Part shown: piece after piece, positions 58,269 through 64,000 of the stretch
Position numbering within the stretch: the stretch's first letter is position 1
Layout: every line of letters starts with the position of its first letter
Origin: Flavobacterium sp. KACC 22763
GTDB taxonomy: Bacteria; Bacteroidota; Bacteroidia; Flavobacteriales; Flavobacteriaceae
Assembly: GCF_028736155.1 (NCBI RefSeq)
Contig: NZ_CP117879.1
Span: 1,302,001-1,366,000 of the forward strand
DNA length: 64,000 nucleotides
Direction: 5' to 3'
Notes under the pieces: generated by a model
What the model saw: only the letters and a program-made list of their open reading frames with translations
Told to the model about the DNA's origin: nothing
Database searches by the model: none
Position numbers and translations under genes: made by a program

Positions 58269-60974
58269 ATGGATAATAATAAGATAAATAGTATAATCAA
58301 TGAGACTAAAGGAAAAAGTAGCTTTCCAAATTTTGTGGTTATCTCCTTTATAGTTTCATTATTGATTATTGATTTTTTTCCTTACTTTAACAGTGCGGAA
58401 ATAATAAATCCTCAGTTTTTATACCTTTCTATATTAAATGTAATTATCGCAGTTTATCAATATTTTAACTCCTCTTTAATTGCCGAAAATATTTTTCCTT
58501 CATTAAAAAGAAGCTATATTTTCAAATTCTATCTAGGATTTCTTTTCTTTTGTGCCGCATCTTACTTCGCAGCGAAAAATACTTCATTAGTACTTACAAA
58601 ATTTACCGAAATAGTAATTGTATTCTGCTTATTTGTAAATCTCACTATTCTTTTAAAAAACAAATTAGACCTTCTGTACAAAATCATACTTGTAGTTAGC
58701 ATAAGTGCTTTAATTCAATCTTGGCAGCAGCTTTGTCATTTTATTATTATTCCACGTCATGCCTCAATTATGGATTTATTGAGTAGCATGAAAGGCAATA
58801 CGGGAAATATAAATATTTTAGCAGCCAGCCTTACCATAAAAGTTCCTTTCTTACTACTTGGGATAACTCATTTTACGGCATACAAAAAGTGGTTGCTGGT
58901 TTTTATCCTATTTTCAGTTACTTCTGTTATTTTCCTCACAGGAGCCAGAACGCCACTTATTAACTTGTTTTTGATTTATTCAATATATATAATTTACCTC
59001 TTAAAAGAATATTCGTTTAAAAGAACGACTATTTCTAAAGCATTAGTTCTAATAGTTCCGGTATTAACAGCTATAGTATTTGCTAACTCAATTTTTGAAA
59101 AATCAAAAGACAAAGGAAGGTATTCATCTTTAGAAAACAGGGTAACTCAGATAAACGTCGATGACGCATCTTCGCAATTAAGGCTAAGTTTTTGGGGCAA
59201 TACTTTAAAGATGACTAAAGAATCACCTTTAACAGGAATTGGTCTAGGGAATTATCAGGTTGAATCAATTCCTTATGAAAGAACAACTTCAAATGATTCT
59301 CAAGTTTCTCTACATGCGCACAATGATTTTCTTGAAATTCTAGCCGAAACAGGAATAATAAATGGCCTAATTTATCTCTCTATTTTTATTTATTCATTCT
59401 TTATAAATCTCAAAAGAATACTAAAACCACAAAAAGAAGAATCACAACTAGTAGCTTTATTAACTCTTTTGCTTTTAGTCGTATACGGAATAGATTCATT
59501 TTTTAACTTTCCAATGTACAGGCCAACCATGGCGATATTTTTTAGTTTGATTCTGGCTTTGACCGTAACTAATTCTGAAACAGATCAAATTACATTGCCT
59601 AACAAACTATTCTCATTTAAAACAATAACTGCGATTATAATTGTAATATCCTTAATAACAAGTTATTCAGGATTTATAATCTATAAAGCTTCAAATTTAG
59701 AATACCTAATTGCTCGTGATGATATAAATAATAAATTAAAAGGACTTCTAACAGGAGATCAGGTTGTAAATAAAATCTCTGGATATCCAAATACTTTTAG
59801 CAGTTCAGAATCATTTTATGAATATGCCGGAATTTACTATGTCAGAGAAAAACAATATGACAAAGCCTTAAAATGTTTTTCAAAAGCAGGTAAAATTAAT
59901 GGGTATTCGGGGCGAATAGAGTTTTACAAACATGTAATCTCTAAACATAAAGGGAATATGGATAGTGCGTATGTTTATTCTAAGCAGGCTTTCTATCTTC
60001 GTCCAAGAAATTACGACTTATTTAATGCGGCAATTAATCTTGCTATATCAAAAAAGGACACCACAGAAATATTAAAGCAAAACAAACTATTTTCACAATA
60101 CAGACCAATGCCTCAAACTTGGGATCTTGCAGTACGTGGACTTAGATATTCGGGTTACAATGATCAAAATTTAATTCAATTTCTTAATGAAGGATTAAAA
60201 AAATTCCCTGGGGACAGTATTTTATCAAAACAAAAAAATGAACTTTTAATTACAACTTACTTAACTGGAGGCCAGAATTTTGAGTACAAAGATGATTTGA
60301 GCAGTGCGTTGGAGTCTTATGAAAAAGCTTTAAAAATTGACCCTAAAAATATTTATGTAACACAAAATATTGGTTTTAATTATTTAAAACAAGGGCAGAA
60401 CAAGAAAGCAATAAATGCTTTACAGGAAGCATTGAAATATCCAGGCCTAAATGATGGCAAAACAGAATTTTTTCTTGCTATTTGCTATTTAAAAGAGAAC
60501 GACAAAGTTAATGCTCAAAAATATTTCAATCTATCAAAAGATAAAAATTATCCTATTGCAAAACAATTAATGGCTAAAACTCAAAATAGTGATACTGAAG
60601 TTGCAGCATTAAAAAAACGAAAAAATGATCTTATAATTGCGGACTTAATTACCGAAGGCCAAAACTATGAAGATAAGAAAGAAATGGATAAAGCTTTAGA
60701 ATCCTATCAAAAAGCCCAAAAAATTGATCCGAAAAGCATTTATGTAGCGCAAAATATTGGTTTTTATTATTTAAAAATAGGACAGTCAAAAAAAGCGATC
60801 TATTATTTATTGAACGCTCTTAAATATCCAGGTTTAAATGGAGGGAAAACAGAATACTTCCTAGCAATTTGTTACTTAAAAGAAAATGATAAAAATAATG
60901 CCTGCAAGTATTTAAACATAGCACAAGACAAAAACTATTCTGATGCCCAACAGTTATTAAAGATGTGCAAATAG
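58269..60974 (+). CDS. O-antigen ligase/polymerase-like membrane protein with C-terminal TPRs
   Basis: 901 residues. Residues ~1-480 hold about 12 transmembrane helices with the Wzy_C core. Conserved parts are FLTGARTPLINLFLIY, the periplasmic loop SPLTGIGLGNYQVESI and LHAHNDFLEILAETGIING. The rest is helical TPR repeats. Two ~110-residue modules are near-duplicates (LTGGQNFEYKDDLSSALESY...; ITEGQNYEDKKEMDKALESY...). The C-terminal TPR part may bind partners or substrate. Probably transfers or polymerises sugar units in the periplasm; WaaL, Wzy or teichoic-type roles cannot be separated. Preceded by a -7 box. Confidence 0.85.
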   Translation: MDNNKINSIINETKGKSSFPNFVVISFIVSLLIIDFFPYFNSAEIINPQFLYLSILNVIIAVYQYFNSSLIAENIFPSLKRSYIFKFYLGFLFFCAASYFAAKNTSLVLTKFTEIVIVFCLFVNLTILLKNKLDLLYKIILVVSISALIQSWQQLCHFIIIPRHASIMDLLSSMKGNTGNINILAASLTIKVPFLLLGITHFTAYKKWLLVFILFSVTSVIFLTGARTPLINLFLIYSIYIIYLLKEYSFKRTTISKALVLIVPVLTAIVFANSIFEKSKDKGRYSSLENRVTQINVDDASSQLRLSFWGNTLKMTKESPLTGIGLGNYQVESIPYERTTSNDSQVSLHAHNDFLEILAETGIINGLIYLSIFIYSFFINLKRILKPQKEESQLVALLTLLLLVVYGIDSFFNFPMYRPTMAIFFSLILALTVTNSETDQITLPNKLFSFKTITAIIIVISLITSYSGFIIYKASNLEYLIARDDINNKLKGLLTGDQVVNKISGYPNTFSSSESFYEYAGIYYVREKQYDKALKCFSKAGKINGYSGRIEFYKHVISKHKGNMDSAYVYSKQAFYLRPRNYDLFNAAINLAISKKDTTEILKQNKLFSQYRPMPQTWDLAVRGLRYSGYNDQNLIQFLNEGLKKFPGDSILSKQKNELLITTYLTGGQNFEYKDDLSSALESYEKALKIDPKNIYVTQNIGFNYLKQGQNKKAINALQEALKYPGLNDGKTEFFLAICYLKENDKVNAQKYFNLSKDKNYPIAKQLMAKTQNSDTEVAALKKRKNDLIIADLITEGQNYEDKKEMDKALESYQKAQKIDPKSIYVAQNIGFYYLKIGQSKKAIYYLLNALKYPGLNGGKTEYFLAICYLKENDKNNACKYLNIAQDKNYSDAQQLLKMCK

Positions 60975-61093
60975 TTCTTGTTTTTCTTAAACATTAATGT
61001 AAAATGATTCGTTTTTAAACAAATTAGCTATAAAATTTGAATATATTTTAGTTAAAAATGCCTTATTTTGTGCTTTCAATTAACTACACAATT

Positions 61094-62161
61094 ATGCAAT
61101 CTATTCAAGCCAATAATTATTTCGTACATTTTAATGAGAATGCTTACGAAGCTTTAAATAAACATTTAAGAGAAAGTAAATATTCTAATATTTTTATGAT
61201 TGTTGATGATCAAACTAATGAGTATTGTTTATCTAAATTTATTCCTCTTTTAGAGACCGATTTAGCAATCGAAATCATAGAATTTGAAGCTGGAGAAGCA
61301 AATAAAAACATTGAAACTTGTATTGAGATCTGGAATATTTTGACAGAACTTGGAGCAGATAGAAAATCGCTTATCATTAATTTAGGAGGAGGTGTTGTCA
61401 CAGATTTAGGAGGCTTTGTTGCTTCTACATTCAAAAGAGGTGTAGATTTTATCAATATTCCTACTACCCTATTGTCTATGGTTGATGCTTCTGTTGGAGG
61501 AAAAACAGGAGTTGACTTAGGAAATCTTAAAAATCAGATCGGAGTGATTAATGTACCGCAAATGGTATTAATTGATACACAATATTTAGAAACTTTACCG
61601 CAAAGCGAAATGCGTTCTGGTTTGGCTGAAATGCTAAAACATGGTTTAATATATGACGCACCTTATTGGAGACAGTTTTCAGACTTAAAATCGATTGTTT
61701 TTGATGAATTAGATCAATTAATATATCGTTCTGTTGAAATTAAGAATGAAATCGTTATTCAAGATCCAACAGAGAAAAATATTCGTAAAGCCTTGAATTT
61801 TGGACATACTTTAGGACATGCTATTGAAGGATACTTCCTGGAAAGTGAAGAGAAAACAACTTTGCTGCATGGTGAAGCGATTGCGGTTGGAATGATCTTG
61901 GAAAGTTATATCTCACTTCAGAAAGGATTAATTTCTGCAGAAGAATACAGAGAAATCAAAGCGGTAATAAAAGATATTTATGACGATGTGGTTTTTGAGG
62001 AAAATGACATTGATCCGATCTTGGAATTGTTAATTCACGACAAAAAAAATGAATACGGTTTAATTCAATTTGCATTAATTGAAGGAATCGGAAAAATAAA
62101 AATCAACCAATCCGTTGAAAATAAATTGATTCTAGAAGCGTTTGAGGATTATAAATCTTAA
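61094..62161 (+). CDS. aroB: 3-dehydroquinate synthase
   Basis: The ATG at 61094 (MQSIQANNYFVHFNENAYEA) is taken rather than one 12 codons earlier, giving 355 residues, the normal length. NAD and metal motifs: IINLGGGVVTDLGGFVASTF, TLLSMVDASVGGKTGVDLGN, GLAEMLKHGLIYDAPYW and LNFGHTLGHAIEGY. Converts DAHP to 3-dehydroquinate in the shikimate pathway. It stands alone without other aro genes here. Confidence 0.96.
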   Translation: MQSIQANNYFVHFNENAYEALNKHLRESKYSNIFMIVDDQTNEYCLSKFIPLLETDLAIEIIEFEAGEANKNIETCIEIWNILTELGADRKSLIINLGGGVVTDLGGFVASTFKRGVDFINIPTTLLSMVDASVGGKTGVDLGNLKNQIGVINVPQMVLIDTQYLETLPQSEMRSGLAEMLKHGLIYDAPYWRQFSDLKSIVFDELDQLIYRSVEIKNEIVIQDPTEKNIRKALNFGHTLGHAIEGYFLESEEKTTLLHGEAIAVGMILESYISLQKGLISAEEYREIKAVIKDIYDDVVFEENDIDPILELLIHDKKNEYGLIQFALIEGIGKIKINQSVENKLILEAFEDYKS

Positions 62162-62205
62162 ACTTTTTTTAATCAAAAGCATTGCATTTGGTATATATTA
62201 TTTTT

Positions 62206-62213
62206 TACATTTG
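62206..62213 (+). promoter_or_regulatory. promoter -7 box for the short ORF/speA transcript
   Basis: TACATTTG is a perfect -7 box with TTG at about 20 bases upstream (in GCATTGCATTT). Transcription would begin at or just before the ATG of the 59-codon ORF (62218), about 245 bases before speA. Confidence 0.65.
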
Positions 62214-62217
62214 CGCC

Positions 62218-62397
62218 ATGAAAACAAACAAGCAGCAAAGGCACTTTAGCTCTTACAGAAACAGACTCAGCAGTTCTTTATTAAGAATGCTGAACCGTTT
62301 TTACAATAGTAAAAGCCCTTTCTGTTTTGATGTTTTCCAATGTACAAAAGCAGAGCATGAAAAACTGCCTATTATATTTGCCAATATTAGAGTTTGA
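62218..62397 (+). CDS. 59-aa Arg-rich short ORF upstream of speA (possible leader peptide)
   Basis: ATG at 62218 just after a consensus promoter, so the message would be leaderless or nearly so. The peptide starts MKTNKQQRHFSSYRNRLSSS and has five Arg among residues 8-27. It ends PIIFANIRV, 68 bases before speA. Position and Arg content suggest a regulatory leader for arginine decarboxylase, but a plain small protein is possible. An upstream 12-codon extension starting with TTG is less likely. Confidence 0.45.
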   Translation: MKTNKQQRHFSSYRNRLSSSLLRMLNRFYNSKSPFCFDVFQCTKAEHEKLPIIFANIRV

Positions 62398-62465
62398 ATT
62401 TAAGATTAAGTCCCCAAAAACCTAAAATTAAATTATAATTACAATCTCTAAACATTGATAAATAA

Positions 62466-63869
62466 ATGAATACAAAATATTCTGATCTAATAAACCAAAC
62501 ATACTACTTTCCACAAGAGGAATTTAAACTAAACAAAGACAACCTGTTATTTCACAACATCGATTTGATGAAATTGGTTGAACAATATGGTACACCATTA
62601 AAGTTTACTTACTTGCCTCAGATTTCTGAAAACATCAACAAAGCAAAAGCTTGGTTCAGAAAATCAATGGAAAAGAATAAATACGAAGCAAAGTATTACT
62701 ATTGTTATTGCACTAAAAGCTCTCATTTTGAATACATTATGAATGAAGCTTTCAAGAATAACATTCACATTGAAACATCATCTGCTTTTGATGTAAATAT
62801 TGTGGAGAATTTATTAGAAAACGGAAAAATCAACAAAAGTACGTATGTAATCTGTAATGGTTTCAAAAGAGACGAATACATTACTAACATTGGTAGATTA
62901 ATCAACAATGGGCATAAAAACACTATTCCAATTATTGATAACTACGAAGAGTTAGATCTACTTCAAGCAGAAATTAAAGGAAAATTCAAAATCGGAATCC
63001 GTATTGCTGCTGAAGAAGAACCTAAATTTGAGTTTTATACTTCTAGATTAGGTATTGGTTACAAAAACATAGTTTCTTTCTATAAAAAACAAATCCAGGA
63101 AAATGACAAATTAGAGCTGAAAATGCTTCACTTTTTCATTAATACTGGTATAAACGATACTTCATATTACTGGAATGAGCTTGTAAAATGTATCAAAGTA
63201 TACATTGCTCTTAAAAAAGAGTGCCCTACTCTTGACGGTTTGAACATTGGTGGTGGTTTTCCAATTAAAAACTCACTTGCCTTTGAATATGATTATCAAT
63301 ATATGATTGATGAAATCATCAATCAGATTAAAATTGCTTGTGATGAAGCTGAAGTTGATGTTCCAAATATTTTTACGGAATTTGGTTCATTTACAGTAGG
63401 CGAAAGCGGTGGTGCAATCTATCAGATTTTGTATCAAAAACAACAAAATGATAGAGAAAAATGGAATATGATTGATTCATCTTTCATTACCACTTTACCA
63501 GATACTTGGGCTATAAACAAACGTTTTATTATGCTGGCAGTAAATCGCTGGAATGATACTTACGAACGGGTTCTGTTAGGAGGTCTTACTTGTGATAGTG
63601 ACGATTATTACAATTCTGAACAAAACATGAACGCCATTTATTTGCCTAAATACAACAAAGAGAAACCATTATACATTGGATTCTTTAATACTGGCGCTTA
63701 TCAAGAAACAATTGGAGGATACGGAGGTCTGCACCACTGTCTAATTCCGCAACCTAAACACATTTTAATTGATCGTGATGAAAATGGAATTCTGGCAACC
63801 GAGGTTTTCTCAGAACAACAGACTTCAGACGATGTTTTAAAGATTTTAGGATACAAAAAAAAGGTGTAA
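62466..63869 (+). CDS. speA: arginine decarboxylase (biosynthetic, alanine-racemase fold)
   Basis: 467 residues, PLP enzyme of the fold-III decarboxylase group. The N-terminal PLP barrel carries YYYCYCTKSSHFEYIMNEAF (PLP-lysine region with Cys-Thr-Lys), HIETSSAFDVNIVENLLENG, GIRIAAEEEPKFEFYTSRLG and LNIGGGFPIKNSLAF (the Gly-rich phosphate-binding loop). The C-terminal beta domain holds VLLGGLTCDSDDYYNSEQ and FNTGAYQETIGGYGGLHHCL. It makes agmatine for polyamine synthesis. It is shorter than the E. coli SpeA and of the Bacteroidetes type. Followed by a gene that begins like a deoxyhypusine-synthase-family protein. Confidence 0.9.
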   Translation: MNTKYSDLINQTYYFPQEEFKLNKDNLLFHNIDLMKLVEQYGTPLKFTYLPQISENINKAKAWFRKSMEKNKYEAKYYYCYCTKSSHFEYIMNEAFKNNIHIETSSAFDVNIVENLLENGKINKSTYVICNGFKRDEYITNIGRLINNGHKNTIPIIDNYEELDLLQAEIKGKFKIGIRIAAEEEPKFEFYTSRLGIGYKNIVSFYKKQIQENDKLELKMLHFFINTGINDTSYYWNELVKCIKVYIALKKECPTLDGLNIGGGFPIKNSLAFEYDYQYMIDEIINQIKIACDEAEVDVPNIFTEFGSFTVGESGGAIYQILYQKQQNDREKWNMIDSSFITTLPDTWAINKRFIMLAVNRWNDTYERVLLGGLTCDSDDYYNSEQNMNAIYLPKYNKEKPLYIGFFNTGAYQETIGGYGGLHHCLIPQPKHILIDRDENGILATEVFSEQQTSDDVLKILGYKKKV

Positions 63870-63967
63870 AAAAACGGCAGATTAAGTTATAATTTTTCTT
63901 AAAAAATTCTTAATTTGCATTAACATCCAAAAAGGTTAAACTTTTTAATTCAAAAAAAACAAAAAAA

Positions 63968-64000
63968 ATGAAAGGACCAATCAGTCAGTTTATTGAAAAA
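63968..64000 (+). CDS. start of a gene, probably deoxyhypusine-synthase-family (partial)
   Basis: ATG at 63968, open to the window end: MKGPISQFIEK. This start resembles deoxyhypusine-synthase-like proteins that follow speA in Flavobacteria, but only 11 residues are visible, so the call rests mainly on context. Confidence 0.5.
   Translation, partial: MKGPISQFIEK

Overview
The window is a contiguous piece of a Bacteroidetes chromosome, most likely a Flavobacterium. The DNA is AT-rich. Promoters follow the Bacteroidetes pattern (TTTG about 19 bases before TAnnTTTG). Ribosome-binding sites are weak and A-rich. Gene content fits the group: ilvD-B-N-C, a fused two-component E1 dehydrogenase, DUF294/CBS next to acs, and a Bacteroidetes-type arginine decarboxylase followed by what looks like a deoxyhypusine-synthase-family gene.

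Layout: 0-4 kb is the branched-chain amino-acid operon (end of ilvD, ilvB, ilvN, ilvC). 4.5-9.6 kb holds acs with the oppositely oriented DnaQ-like and cNMP/CBS/DUF294 pair. 9.6-10.5 kb is non-coding and carries four degenerate tandem copies of a ~117-126 bp unit. 10.5-11.8 kb holds small hypothetical genes. 11.85-18.47 kb is a compact minus-strand cassette of about 14 tightly packed genes that looks like an integrated small (probably ssDNA, rolling-circle) virus. 18.5-52.9 kb is mixed housekeeping and accessory content: MFS efflux, NDH-2, helicases, MscS, two Crp/Fnr regulators, E1, 2OG oxygenase, ABC-F, an ArsR/SRPBCC/DoxX set, several VOC proteins, a ChrB-AraC fusion, endonuclease V and an ECF sigma factor. 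52.9-53.3 kb carries tRNA-Tyr and two identical tRNA-Val. 53.5-64 kb holds a PD40 propeller protein, an ABC exporter, proline dehydrogenase, an O-antigen-ligase/TPR protein, aroB, an Arg-rich short ORF, speA and the first codons of a further polyamine-type gene.

The most interesting region is the 6.6 kb cassette. Read on the minus strand it has two small early genes, a Rep_trans-type replication initiator preceded by a perfect 9-bp-stem hairpin, a 55-aa DNA-binding-like protein, helically phased TTTCTAT repeats, a beta-rich 244-aa protein (capsid candidate), a glycine/alanine-rich membrane protein, several 35-56 aa proteins (three with membrane-type helices), a membrane-anchored peptidoglycan-processing protein, and two late proteins. 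No integrase, Zot/pI ATPase, terminase or tail gene is visible. Together this suggests a membrane-containing or otherwise minimal ssDNA phage related in plan to the flavobacterial phage FLiP. The family assignment is inference.

The window is also rich in intergenic palindromic repeats of several families (arms such as GTTTCAGGTTTCAAGTT, AAACACATAGAAACATAG, ATTCCGTAGGAAT, AACCGCAAAGTTCGCAAAG and AAATTCCAAATTCCAA). They usually sit at the 3' ends of genes and sometimes enclose a terminator.
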